The notes: generated by a model from the letters alone, not told the origin. Positions 7,366 through 13,594 are shown, numbered from the stretch's first letter. The stretch: DNA of 13,594 nt from DATECU01 sp035286745 (GCA_035286745.1 DATECU010000243.1:1-13594); one strand, 5' to 3'. Made by a program: numbers and translations.

Positions 7366-7472
7366 GGCAAGGCGGTAGCGATCAGCAATCAGCGATCAGC
7401 ACTCAGCAACGGATGCACCCGAAGCAGCGGGCGTTGTCGCTGACTGCTGACTGCTGACAGCTACCGCCTGGC
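7366..7472. repeat. Heptamer-built inverted repeat between convergent genes
   Basis: The left arm (7366-7411) and right arm (7430-7472) are imperfect reverse complements around a loop of about 18 bases. The outermost part is strongest: AGGCGGTAGC (7370-7379) pairs perfectly with GCTACCGCCT (7460-7469). Inside the left arm are four tandem heptamers, ATCAGCA, ATCAGCG, ATCAGCA and CTCAGCA (7381-7408). The right arm has three, GCTGACT, GCTGACT and GCTGACA (7439-7459), which are the same unit on the other strand. The element fills the whole gap between the rseP stop and the TPR stop, so its transcript from either side can fold into a long hairpin. It could end transcription in both directions or be a dispersed repeat family. 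There is no T run. Confidence 0.85.
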
Positions 7473-7841
7473 CTATTTCCAGCTCGGCCGGAACGCGGGG
7501 TCCAGCTCGAAGGCGCGGGCGAACAGCTCGGCGGCCTTCTGCTTGTCGGGATGGAACGGCCGCTTGGGCTCGGTCCGCTTGTACACGACGTAGCCCAGGT
7601 AGAAATGGGCGGCCGCGCTCCCCGGGTCGGCGTCTACCGCCTCACGGAACGAGGCTTCGGCTCGGGCCAACTGCCGCCTCTTGTAAGCCAGAAGCCCGGC
7701 GGCCAGCCGGCCCTCCGCGGGGGCCGTAGAGGCGGGGGCGGCCGGTTGAACCTGCTCGGCCGCGGGCTGGACGGCCATCTTCTCCGGAGGCGCCTGGGGC
7801 GAGACGATGGCGGCGGCCAGGAGCAACATGGAAAGGGCCAT
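7473..7841 (-). CDS. Small exported TPR-repeat protein
   Basis: A 122-residue protein of unknown specific role. Residues 1-14 (MALSMLLLAAAIVS) form a hydrophobic segment, probably a signal peptide although it lacks a basic N-terminus. A Pro/Ala/Gln-rich linker follows (about 15-43). Then come roughly two tetratricopeptide repeats: RLAAGLLAYKRRQLARAEAS (45-64) followed by FREAVDADPGSAAAHFYLGY, and a second helix pair with KAAELFARAFELDPAF. The FxxAvxxDPxxaxahfxLGyv pattern is typical TPR. The start is well supported by AAGGAGG ending four bases before the ATG. It converges on rseP. The upstream gene in the same direction is the BNR propeller protein, 82 bases away. TPR repeats suggest protein binding in the periplasm; nothing in the sequence shows the partner. 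Confidence 0.8.
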   Translation of the reverse strand: MALSMLLLAAAIVSPQAPPEKMAVQPAAEQVQPAAPASTAPAEGRLAAGLLAYKRRQLARAEASFREAVDADPGSAAAHFYLGYVVYKRTEPKRPFHPDKQKAAELFARAFELDPAFRPSWK

Positions 7842-7870
7842 GGGTCCTCCTTGATCTTGAACCGAAGAGG

Positions 7871-7899
7871 AGTCTAGTTCACTACACTCGGCCTGTGCA
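7871..7899 (-). promoter_or_regulatory. Weak candidate promoter for the TPR gene
   Basis: Minus-strand TGCACA (7899-7894) and TAGACT (7876-7871) are 17 bp apart, 4/6 matches each. The predicted start near 7864 would leave a leader of about 23 bases that includes the strong AAGGAGG. Weak, by eye only; the gene could instead be read through from upstream. Confidence 0.25.
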
Positions 7900-7913
7900 C
7901 GGTGTGACCAGGC
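7891..7913 (-). terminator. Interrupted hairpin just after the BNR gene
   Basis: Minus-strand GCCTG-GT-CAC-ACC-GTG-CA-CAGGC forms a 5+3 bp stem with a symmetric 2x2 internal loop and a three-base tip, starting ten bases beyond the BNR stop codon. It has no T run, so termination is doubtful. It overlaps the proposed -35 of the TPR gene and could also be a protein-binding dyad. Confidence 0.3.
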
Positions 7914-7923
7914 TCACCCCACT

Positions 7924-9858
7924 CTACCTGGAGTCGGCGGCCGGCGATCCTGCCGGCGCTAAACGCAGCAGGTGCAGGCCCCCGCTGGGCGGCGCCGCGA
8001 GAACGCCGGAAGAGGGCGGATCGATGGCCACCGCCCACACCCTCTCGGTTGCCAGACCGTGAGCCGGGAGCCGCCTCCAGGTGAGGCCCGCGTCGAGCGA
8101 TCCGAAGACGCCACCCCAGGTGAAGTCGCTGGCGTAGAGTGTGCGCCCGTCGGCGGCCACGGCGAGACCGGTGATGTCGGAGACCGGCAGGCCGCCGGTG
8201 CCCCGGGCCCAAGTGGCTCCCTGATCGGTCGAGCGGAGCAAGCCGACCGGCGTGGCGGCAAAGACCACGCGCTGGTCGCCGGGCAGGAAAGCAAGGGCCC
8301 GCGGCTCGGCGGGCAGTGCGGACGACACTCGCGTCCAACGGAGGCCGAAGTCGTCACTCCGGTAGGTGCCCAAGGCGGTGGCTGCCAGAGCCAGGCCGGG
8401 GCGCGCCGGCGCGGCCGCGACCCGGAAGGCAGCGCCGGGGCCGAGGCCGGGTTGGGTCCAGGAAGCGCCGCGATTGGCGCTCCGCAGCAACCCCTGGCCG
8501 GTGGCTGCCAGAAACGTGCTCTCCTGGAGCACCGCCACGTCGTTCACCCGCGGGTGCAGATCGAGCCCACCCGGCGCCATCGGCAGGCGGCGCCAGGAGC
8601 CGGCCGGCGAGGTGAAGAGGTAAAGCCCGTCGTCGGTACCCGCCAGCACGTCGTCCCCAGCCAGGGCCAGGGCCAACACCTCGCGGCCCTCGAGCCCGGG
8701 TCCTAGCCTGGTCCAGGGCCCCTCGGGCGACGCAGCAACGTAGACGCCGCCCGTCAGGCGATCGCCCCACACCGCCGCCAACACCCGGCGTCCGACGGGA
8801 TCGGGCAGCAGGCGGGTGACGAAGCGCTCGGAGAAGCCGTGGTTCGATTCGGTCCAGGTCCGGCCCCGATCCTCGCTCCGCAGCACCCCCACGCCGTCGG
8901 TGCCCAGGAGCACAAGCCCCCCGGGGAGGGTCAGGGCCGCGTTCACCACCAACTTGCTGCCGGTGGCCAGGCGCCAACTGGCGGTGCCGTCCTCGCTGAT
9001 CCACAGCCCTTCGGTGGTTCCGGCGTAGAACGTCTGTGGCTGCTCCGAATCCTGAGCGAAGGCGCGGGTACGGCGGCTAGAGGCGGGAATCCCCTTGATC
9101 TTCGCCCAACGTGACCCGGCCTCCCCAGATCGGTAGATTCCGCTGCACGCGGTCGCGTAGAGCACGTCTCGGCTCCGGCGATCGACGCTCAGCGTCATCA
9201 CATCCGAATCGTCGATCATGCCGCTGGCGATGGGGCGCCAGGTGCGTCCCCCGTCCTCGGTCTTCCAGGGCAGGTGCCAGGTGCCGGCGTAGAGGACCGA
9301 CGGGTTCGCCGGGTCGATGGCCACCGACTCGACGTTGCGCAGGTCGGTGTGGCCGAGGGGACTCACCCGCCGCCAGGTGTCGCCGCCATCGTCGCTGCGA
9401 AAGACGCCGGAAATGGCGCCCGCCACCAACACCCGAGGCTGGCTGGGCGCGGCGGCCAGCGCACGGACCGACTCGCCCTCGATGCCGGGGAGCAGCGTGA
9501 AGGTCAGGCCGCCGTCGCTGCTGCGGGCCACGCCGCCGCCCCTTCCCGCCACCTCCCAGTAGCCGATCAGCACCGTGCCCTGTGGGTCCACCAGGATCTC
9601 GTCCAGGCTCATGCCCCGCCTGGGGAAGCCGGGGCTCAGGCGTTTCCAGCTCCGCCCTCCGTCGTCGGATCGGTAGGCGACACCGTCAGCGGTGCCCAGG
9701 TAGACGCGGTTGGGATCGCGCGGATCAGCCGCCAGGGAGCGCACGTCCCCCCCCGGCGGTCCCACCGGAACCCAGGTGCCGGCGCCGGCAACGCCCGGCG
9801 CGGCGATGGCCCCGAGGCAGGCCGACATCACGGCGGCACGGAAGGCGCCCTTGCTCAT
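7924..9858 (-). CDS. Exported BNR/YCF48-like beta-propeller protein
   Basis: A 644-residue secreted or periplasmic protein made almost entirely of sialidase-type Asp-box repeats. Residues 1-26 look like a signal peptide (MSKGAFRAAVMSACLGAIAA, then PGVAGA). I count about 13 repeats with the S-x-D-x-G-x-x-W pattern. Clear ones sit near 64 (SDDGGRSW), 113, 155, 200, 288, 328, 501, 543 and 587. Degenerate ones are near 244, 376, 416 and 460. Spacing is about 42-50 residues, as for propeller blades. Such proteins fold as one or two beta-propellers, related to YCF48/HCF136 and Vps10-like propellers. Most bacterial members have no known function, and nothing here shows sialidase catalytic residues. 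I chose ATG 9858 because it directly begins a signal peptide; the frame is open to 9942. It lies downstream of the VOC gene with a 124-base gap. Confidence 0.85.
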   Translation of the reverse strand: MSKGAFRAAVMSACLGAIAAPGVAGAGTWVPVGPPGGDVRSLAADPRDPNRVYLGTADGVAYRSDDGGRSWKRLSPGFPRRGMSLDEILVDPQGTVLIGYWEVAGRGGGVARSSDGGLTFTLLPGIEGESVRALAAAPSQPRVLVAGAISGVFRSDDGGDTWRRVSPLGHTDLRNVESVAIDPANPSVLYAGTWHLPWKTEDGGRTWRPIASGMIDDSDVMTLSVDRRSRDVLYATACSGIYRSGEAGSRWAKIKGIPASSRRTRAFAQDSEQPQTFYAGTTEGLWISEDGTASWRLATGSKLVVNAALTLPGGLVLLGTDGVGVLRSEDRGRTWTESNHGFSERFVTRLLPDPVGRRVLAAVWGDRLTGGVYVAASPEGPWTRLGPGLEGREVLALALAGDDVLAGTDDGLYLFTSPAGSWRRLPMAPGGLDLHPRVNDVAVLQESTFLAATGQGLLRSANRGASWTQPGLGPGAAFRVAAAPARPGLALAATALGTYRSDDFGLRWTRVSSALPAEPRALAFLPGDQRVVFAATPVGLLRSTDQGATWARGTGGLPVSDITGLAVAADGRTLYASDFTWGGVFGSLDAGLTWRRLPAHGLATERVWAVAIDPPSSGVLAAPPSGGLHLLRLAPAGSPAADSR

Positions 9859-9982
9859 TGCCGGCCGCCCCCATCTGTCTTCACGATCTGAGTATTGCTC
9901 GGGCGTACTCGCGGCATCAACCCGCGGCGGGATCCGTGGCATCGTGGCCCGGGAACCAGCCGTGCGCCGCGCAGGGCCCCCC

Positions 9983-10378
9983 TCAAGCGGCGTCCGGCTC
10001 CTCGGTGAAGGCCAGGCTGTAGCCGTCGGGGTCGGCCATCTCGAAGCTCAGGGCGCCGTCGGCGCTCCGAGTCAACCGCTTGGTGACGGTCACCCGCTCG
10101 CGAATGGCCTCGTAGAACCCGCGGATGCCCTTGACCGTGAACATGGCGCCCGCCGGCGGCCGGCCGCTCTCCTCGGTGGCGGTCAGCACGATCCTGACGT
10201 CGTCGCGCCACAGGATGGCCTCCTGAAACGGCGGGTCCTTGGGGAAGGTCTGGCAGCCGAAGCCGAGCGCGCTCTGATACCAGGCCGCGGCTGCCGCGAC
10301 ATCCCGGACTGGCAGCACCGGCGCCACCGATCGGAAGTCGACGATCACGTCACGCTCTCGGTGCATCGAGACGGCCAT
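9983..10378 (-). CDS. VOC superfamily (glyoxalase/bleomycin-resistance-like) protein
   Basis: A 131-residue single-module member of the vicinal oxygen chelate fold. The pattern APVLPVRDVAAAAAWYQSALGF (starting near residue 19) is the first beta-alpha unit. A strand AILWRDDVRIVLT follows, then the second half GAMFTVKGIRGFYEAIRERV and the closing SFEMADPDGYSLAFTEE. Positions that usually hold metal ligands are not obviously filled: there is no His in the first strand, and the last strand reads DPDGYSLAF. It may therefore bind a ligand without metal, as bleomycin-binding proteins do, rather than act as a glyoxalase. Met1 (10378) and Met5 (10366) are both possible starts and neither has a strong ribosome binding site. 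The 127 bases upstream (10379-10505) hold a G8 run (10443-10450), a TAGCAT on the minus strand at 10398-10393 that could be a -10, and nothing else I can name. Function unknown. Confidence 0.8.
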   Translation of the reverse strand: MAVSMHRERDVIVDFRSVAPVLPVRDVAAAAAWYQSALGFGCQTFPKDPPFQEAILWRDDVRIVLTATEESGRPPAGAMFTVKGIRGFYEAIRERVTVTKRLTRSADGALSFEMADPDGYSLAFTEEPDAA

Positions 10379-10505
10379 CTCGGCGAAGCGCCAACATGCT
10401 ACCCCACCGCCGGGGCGTTTGCCGACGGTGCGGTTTGGGTCCGGGGGGGGCCGGGAGCCCCCTGCGTGTGGAGCACTACAGCCGGCGGGGGGACGCGCAA
10501 GAAAG

Positions 10506-10540
10506 AAGGGCGCGGCCCCGGTCGGGACCGCGCCCTTTTT
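10506..10540 (-). terminator. Strong intrinsic terminator of the OmpA-like gene (bidirectional form)
   Basis: An 8-bp perfect stem GGGCGCGG / CCGCGCCC (10508-10515 with 10528-10535) is extended inside by three more GC pairs after one mismatch and outside by two AT pairs. In the minus direction it is preceded by AAAAA and followed by TTCTTTCTT. In the plus direction it ends in TTTTT. It lies 21 bases past the OmpA-like stop codon, so it should end that transcript and separate it from the VOC gene. Confidence 0.9.
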
Positions 10541-10561
10541 CCCGCAAGAGCTCGCGAAGCG

Positions 10562-12232
10562 CTAGTCGTCGTCCTCCGGGATGCTGGCTCCCTCGGGCGC
10601 GAAGATCACATCCACGCGCCGGTTCTTGGCCCGGGCGATAGCCGTCTTGCCGGTGTCGAGGGGCTTGCTGGCTCCGGCGCTGCGGACCACGATGCGCGAC
10701 TCCTCGATGCCCCGCTCCTTGACCAGGTAGCCCTTGACGGCCTCGCCCCGCTTGCGGGCGATCACCTCGGGGTTCTTCTCCTGGGCATCGGCGTGACCCA
10801 CGATCACCACCCGGCTCCGCGGATCCTGCTTGAGACGGGAGGCCACGTCGTCGAGGCAGGCCTTGTCGACGTTGTTGAGGCGCGCCATGTTGCGCGGGAA
10901 GCCACCGGAGGTGCAGGTCAACGGCTCCACCACCGGCTTGGGCGCCTGGACGTTGACGTTGCAGGTGGAGCTGGCCTCGGCGCCGCGGCCGTCGTGGGCG
11001 CGGACGGTGATGCTGGCCGAGCCGGGTGCGCTGAGGCCGGTGCTGTCGAAGGTGACCGAGGGGCCGACCCCGACGATCTGACCGCCGGTTGAGCTCCAGG
11101 AGTAGGTCAGAGTGTCGCCGTCAGGATCGGAGCCGGCGGCGCGGACACCGACCTTCTCGCCCGGCAGCAGCGTGGACCGCTCGATCTCGCAGGCCACGGT
11201 GGGGTTCCTGTTGGCGGGCGGCGGGGCGATCGGTTCCGGGGTCACCACCGCGCAGCAGGTGGTTCCGGGGTGGTAGCCGATCGAGATTTGACGGCCGGTC
11301 CAGCTCTTGGACGAGGAGTTGAGGCCGCGATCGTCGAAGGCCAGGTTCCAGGAGAGAGCCGGGCGAATGAAGATGCCGGGCTTGATCCAGAGCACGGGGC
11401 CCACCACCAGGTCGATGGGGTTGGTCTGGTCGAAGGCGGCGCCGCTGTAGTTGGAGCCGGTGAGGTCGGCCTGAAGTTGGATGGTGCGGCAGGCGGGCAC
11501 GTTCAGCCCCAGGCCCCACTTGAAGGCGTTGCCGATATCGACGTTGTCGGGGTCGGAGTTGATCTGGTAGCCGAGCATGCCGTGCAGATCGAGCACCCGG
11601 TTCACGCTCTTGGAGAGCACCAAGTCGGCGCCGCCCGAGAACTTGCCGGTGCCCAGCCCCTTCTCCTCATCAGCGGTCGGGAGCTTGACGTAGCCTCGGA
11701 TCGCCAGGCCCACGCCATCGCCCAGGTAGTCGTCGAGGATCTTGAACTTGGCCCCCAGCTTCACGTCGCCGAAGCCCGTCTGCCAGCCGGGGGAGCTGGA
11801 CGCGGTGCCGGCGAAGGGGTAGTCGTTCACGAAGCCGGGCTGGAAGATGGCGTCGGTGTCGACTCGGTTCTGCAGGCCGATGCTGCCGAAGATCTCCAGC
11901 TTGCTGGTGGCGCCGAAGCCGACGTTCAGCCCGTGGACCGAGATGTCGACATCCTTGGGGTCCCGATCCAGGTTATCCCGGAACAGGCTCACCGAGACCT
12001 TCCCCTTGGGAAGGGTGTATGCCGAGGGCATGTGGAACAGACCGGTCGACCCGTCGTACGCCGGAGTCGCCGGATGGACCTGGTACTCCTTGCCCTCGAT
12101 GTCCATGGTCCAGGTCTTCACCTCTTCCTTCTTGACCTGGCAGCCCTCGCCCGCTGGGGGCGCGTCTTGGGCCCAGGCCGCAGTCGTCAGCGTGAGGCAG
12201 CCGACAAGCCACGGCAGTGCAGTTCGTCTCAT
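10562..12232 (-). CDS. Outer-membrane barrel protein with PKD-like and OmpA C-terminal domains
   Basis: A 556-residue envelope protein likely to link the outer membrane to peptidoglycan. Residues 1-21 are a signal peptide ending AAWA, cut before QDAPP. Residues ~50-325 consist of alternating amphipathic strands beginning GLFHMPSAYTLPKGKVSVSL, like the barrel of OmpA-family proteins in Acidobacteriota and deltaproteobacteria. A Pro-rich linker (331-343) leads to an Ig/PKD-like domain (~344-428; SDPDGDTLTYSWSSTGG). The C-terminal OmpA domain (~438-546) has VVIVGHADAQ with Asp482 and RKRGEAVKGYLV with Arg495, the pair that contacts diaminopimelate. NRRVDVIF follows. Mature cysteines are 31, 248, 326, 327, 348, 424, 440 and 459; 348/424 and 440/459 look placed for disulfides. 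AAAGGAGGG eight bases before the ATG fixes the start. The chain ends in an acidic EDDD. Confidence 0.9.
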   Translation of the reverse strand: MRRTALPWLVGCLTLTTAAWAQDAPPAGEGCQVKKEEVKTWTMDIEGKEYQVHPATPAYDGSTGLFHMPSAYTLPKGKVSVSLFRDNLDRDPKDVDISVHGLNVGFGATSKLEIFGSIGLQNRVDTDAIFQPGFVNDYPFAGTASSSPGWQTGFGDVKLGAKFKILDDYLGDGVGLAIRGYVKLPTADEEKGLGTGKFSGGADLVLSKSVNRVLDLHGMLGYQINSDPDNVDIGNAFKWGLGLNVPACRTIQLQADLTGSNYSGAAFDQTNPIDLVVGPVLWIKPGIFIRPALSWNLAFDDRGLNSSSKSWTGRQISIGYHPGTTCCAVVTPEPIAPPPANRNPTVACEIERSTLLPGEKVGVRAAGSDPDGDTLTYSWSSTGGQIVGVGPSVTFDSTGLSAPGSASITVRAHDGRGAEASSTCNVNVQAPKPVVEPLTCTSGGFPRNMARLNNVDKACLDDVASRLKQDPRSRVVIVGHADAQEKNPEVIARKRGEAVKGYLVKERGIEESRIVVRSAGASKPLDTGKTAIARAKNRRVDVIFAPEGASIPEDDD

Positions 12233-12261
12233 GGGAGCGTCCCTCCTTTGCGCTTGGCCTA

Positions 12262-12298
12262 ACTATAGCTCAGAAGTACAAGATCCGCCTTATGTCAA
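12262..12298 (-). promoter_or_regulatory. Possible promoter elements before the OmpA-like gene
   Basis: On the minus strand a perfect TTGACA (12298-12293) contains the stop codon of the BON gene, and a TATAGT (12267-12262) lies 25 bp downstream. TATAGT would place the start near 12255 with a leader of about 23 bases. The 25-bp spacing is too long for a standard sigma70 promoter, so one of the two hexamers is probably fortuitous, or TTGACA pairs with an unrecognised -10. Low certainty. Confidence 0.3.
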
Positions 12299-13125
12299 GA
12301 CCCAATTCTAAGCCCATTGTCCACTGGACCCCGAGCCGCTTCCCGGGCTACGTAGCCCGCCAGGTCCCGCTCGGCCCCGGTCTTGACCCGGCCCTCCAGG
12401 ATCAGCCGGCCGTCCTTCTCCCCGACCTCGATCCGGTAGGGGCTCAGGTTGGCGTTTCCCGCCAGCGCCCGCTTGACCCGCGTCGCTGGGTCGGCAGCGT
12501 CCGTCGCGGTGGGCGGTGGGGCCGCTGGCTCGCCCCGCAGCCGGATCTCGCTCACCACCCGGATCACCTCCGGCGTGTTCTCGGCGATCTCGACGGCCAG
12601 GGCACGCTGCGCTTTGCTGTCGACGGTCCCCGACACCACCACCTCGCGGCGGTAGGCGCGGACCGCGAGGTCGTTGCCCTCCAGCCCGCGATTCAGGCCA
12701 AACGCCAGGTGGACCTTAGCCTCGACCGCCCGATCGTCCAGGTTCTCGCCCAAGGTGCGGTCGGCGGGGACCCCGACCTCTAGCTGAGGGTGAACCGAAA
12801 GCTGGTTGAGCACCCGTCTCACACCGGGCACGGCTTCGGCCAGACGGCCGGCGGTTGCCTTGGCCTTCTCGCTCTGCACCTTCCCCCGGAGAGTGACCAC
12901 GCCGTCGCCGCTGGCCGCCGCCGTGACGGGGAAGCGGGCGACCTCGCGGTTCAGCTCCAGGGCGGCCTTCACCGAGCCCGCGGTTTTGGTATCGCGGAGT
13001 TTCTCGCTCAGGGCGCGGAAGGCCCAAGTGGATCGTGAGAAGGCTCCCCGATCGGCCTTCCAGTAGTACCAGGCCGCGCCGGCCAGGGCCAGCAAGATCA
13101 GCAGAGCCAACAAACGCTTGAACAC
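12295..13125 (-). CDS. Membrane-anchored protein with three BON domains
   Basis: A 276-residue protein with a short basic start (MFKR) and one hydrophobic helix (about 4-21), so it is either anchored in the inner membrane facing the periplasm or secreted. The rest folds as three BON domains at about 47-111, 131-197 and 214-275. Each has the alpha-beta pattern with a central V-x-L-x-G-x-V strand: GVVTLRGKVQSEKAKA, EVVVSGTVDSKAQRAL and GRLILEGRVKTGAERDL. BON domains bind phospholipid or membrane surfaces in proteins such as OsmY and DolP. The family is secure; the role here is inferred to be envelope maintenance. The start codon is GTG at 13125, with GAGG seven bases upstream. It follows grpE by 53 bases and precedes the OmpA-like gene by 62, all in one direction. 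A Pro/Ala/Thr linker (200-213) separates domains 2 and 3. Confidence 0.9.
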   Translation of the reverse strand: MFKRLLALLILLALAGAAWYYWKADRGAFSRSTWAFRALSEKLRDTKTAGSVKAALELNREVARFPVTAAASGDGVVTLRGKVQSEKAKATAGRLAEAVPGVRRVLNQLSVHPQLEVGVPADRTLGENLDDRAVEAKVHLAFGLNRGLEGNDLAVRAYRREVVVSGTVDSKAQRALAVEIAENTPEVIRVVSEIRLRGEPAAPPPTATDAADPATRVKRALAGNANLSPYRIEVGEKDGRLILEGRVKTGAERDLAGYVAREAARGPVDNGLRIGS

Positions 13126-13178
13126 AACGCTACCTCAACACGGCAGGTCCGGCTCGCGCCGGTCGGCGCCTCCGCCAG

Positions 13179-13594
13179 CTAGGTCTCGTCCTCTTCGTCG
13201 CCTTCGTCGCCCGCGGCAGGGAAGTGAGCAACCGGGAACAGCGCCTCTTGGGCCACCGCCCGGGAGACGATTTCCTCCAGGGAAAGCTCGCCCTCGCCCT
13301 CGGCCGCTGCCGGTGCGCTTGTTGGACCGGGCGGCTGGGGAGGGCTGATGTCGATCTGGTCGTCGAGGAACTGGCTCTCGGCGGGGTCCTCCAGGGCCTC
13401 GTCCGGCAGCTCCTGCAGGTCCTCGGGGGGCTCTTCGAGGACCGGGCCGGCCCACTGCGGCGGGACCGCGGTGTCGCCTCCAGCGTAGACGCCGACCACC
13501 ACCCGCGCGGCCCGGGCCATGCGTCCCCTCAGGCGATACCCGCGGAGCAGCTCCTTGACCACCACCTGGTGGTGCTCGGATTCCTCCACCGCCT
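13179..13594 (-). CDS. grpE: GrpE-type nucleotide exchange factor, C-terminal part with long acidic tail
   Basis: Only the 3' end is inside the window; the gene continues past 13594, with 137 whole codons visible. The first 34 visible residues match the end of the GrpE beta-wing domain. AVEESEHHQVVVKELL corresponds to the HEAV...VV-E-L region, and GYRLRGRMARAARVVV gives the GrpE signature (Gly-Tyr, Arg, Arg-x-Ala-x-Val-x-Val). GrpE releases ADP from DnaK in the cytoplasm. GrpE normally ends just after this block. Here about 100 more residues follow, first Pro/Glu/Asp-rich (GPVLEEPPEDLQELPDEA), then a Pro-Ala stretch. A possible amphipathic helix (ELSLEEIVSRAVAQEALF) and a very acidic end (GDEGDEEDET) close the chain. 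The tail has no recognised domain. The next gene downstream, the BON gene, is 53 bases away; a small GCGCC-GGTC-GGCGC hairpin (13156-13169) without a T run lies between. Confidence 0.78.
   Translation of the reverse strand, partial: AVEESEHHQVVVKELLRGYRLRGRMARAARVVVGVYAGGDTAVPPQWAGPVLEEPPEDLQELPDEALEDPAESQFLDDQIDISPPQPPGPTSAPAAAEGEGELSLEEIVSRAVAQEALFPVAHFPAAGDEGDEEDET

Noticed and set aside
7381..7459. CRISPR-like short repeats
   Set aside because: The repeated unit is only 7 bases, units are tandem with no spacers, and the two arms are inverted relative to each other.
9859..9942. Upstream ATG start for the BNR gene
   Set aside because: It would put a charged 28-residue stretch ahead of a well-formed signal peptide; ATG 9858 starts the signal peptide directly.
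10441..10470. G8 run followed by a C5 run as a terminator hairpin
   Set aside because: No T run follows on either strand and the pairing is short; a far stronger terminator is close by at 10506-10540.
9710..11092. A 460-residue plus-strand open frame across the BNR, VOC and OmpA-like genes
   Set aside because: It crosses three well-supported minus-strand genes and an intrinsic terminator, and has biased antisense composition.
11270..12262. A 330-residue plus-strand open frame opposite the OmpA-like gene
   Set aside because: Antisense shadow of a gene with a signal peptide, strong ribosome binding site and clear domains.
1..13594. Mobile elements, tRNA/rRNA genes, toxin-antitoxin or defence modules
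   Set aside because: I looked on both strands and found no transposase, integrase, cloverleaf-like sequence or recognisable defence domain; the gaps between genes are all under 200 bases.

Overview
The window is a GC-rich stretch (roughly two-thirds or more G+C by eye), densely packed with genes and free of transposases, phage genes, CRISPR arrays or RNA genes. A glycosyltransferase pair resembling lipopolysaccharide-core enzymes, a two-PDZ RseP protease, an exported beta-barrel/OmpA protein and a three-BON envelope protein all point to a Gram-negative (diderm) bacterium. Gene content and style (YCF48/BNR propeller protein, barrel-PKD-OmpA chimera, uppS-cdsA-dxr-rseP block) would fit an Acidobacteriota-like or other deep-branching lineage. 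That placement is inference, not proof.

Layout. (1) Positions 1-1733, minus strand: two glycosyltransferases with overlapping stop and start codons (GT2 WaaE-like, then GT4, cut by the window edge). (2) 1734-1794: a short divergent control region. (3) 1795-7365, plus strand: pyrE-truA-uppS-cdsA-dxr-rseP, tightly spaced. It joins pyrimidine synthesis and tRNA pseudouridylation with isoprenoid precursor synthesis (dxr), the undecaprenyl carrier (uppS), CDP-diacylglycerol for phospholipids (cdsA) and intramembrane envelope proteolysis (rseP). (4) 7366-7472: a large inverted repeat built of heptamers, between the converging rseP and TPR genes. (5) 7473-13594, all minus strand. In transcription order: the 3' end of grpE, a membrane-anchored three-BON protein, a barrel-PKD-OmpA outer-membrane protein with a strong intrinsic terminator, a small VOC/glyoxalase-fold protein, an exported 13-repeat BNR/YCF48 propeller and a small exported TPR protein.

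The theme is envelope construction and maintenance: carrier lipid, phospholipid, glycan transfer, regulated proteolysis and periplasmic or outer-membrane structure. I see no convincing new defence or mobile system. The parts most worth a second look are the heptamer inverted repeat, the long acidic/proline-rich tail on GrpE, the possible pair of leaderless divergent promoters at pyrE/GT2, and the composite OmpA protein with its BON neighbour.

Every apparent start was re-examined. GT2 and cdsA most likely start at GTG, as does the BON gene. truA, cdsA and the BNR gene start downstream of the longest open frame.
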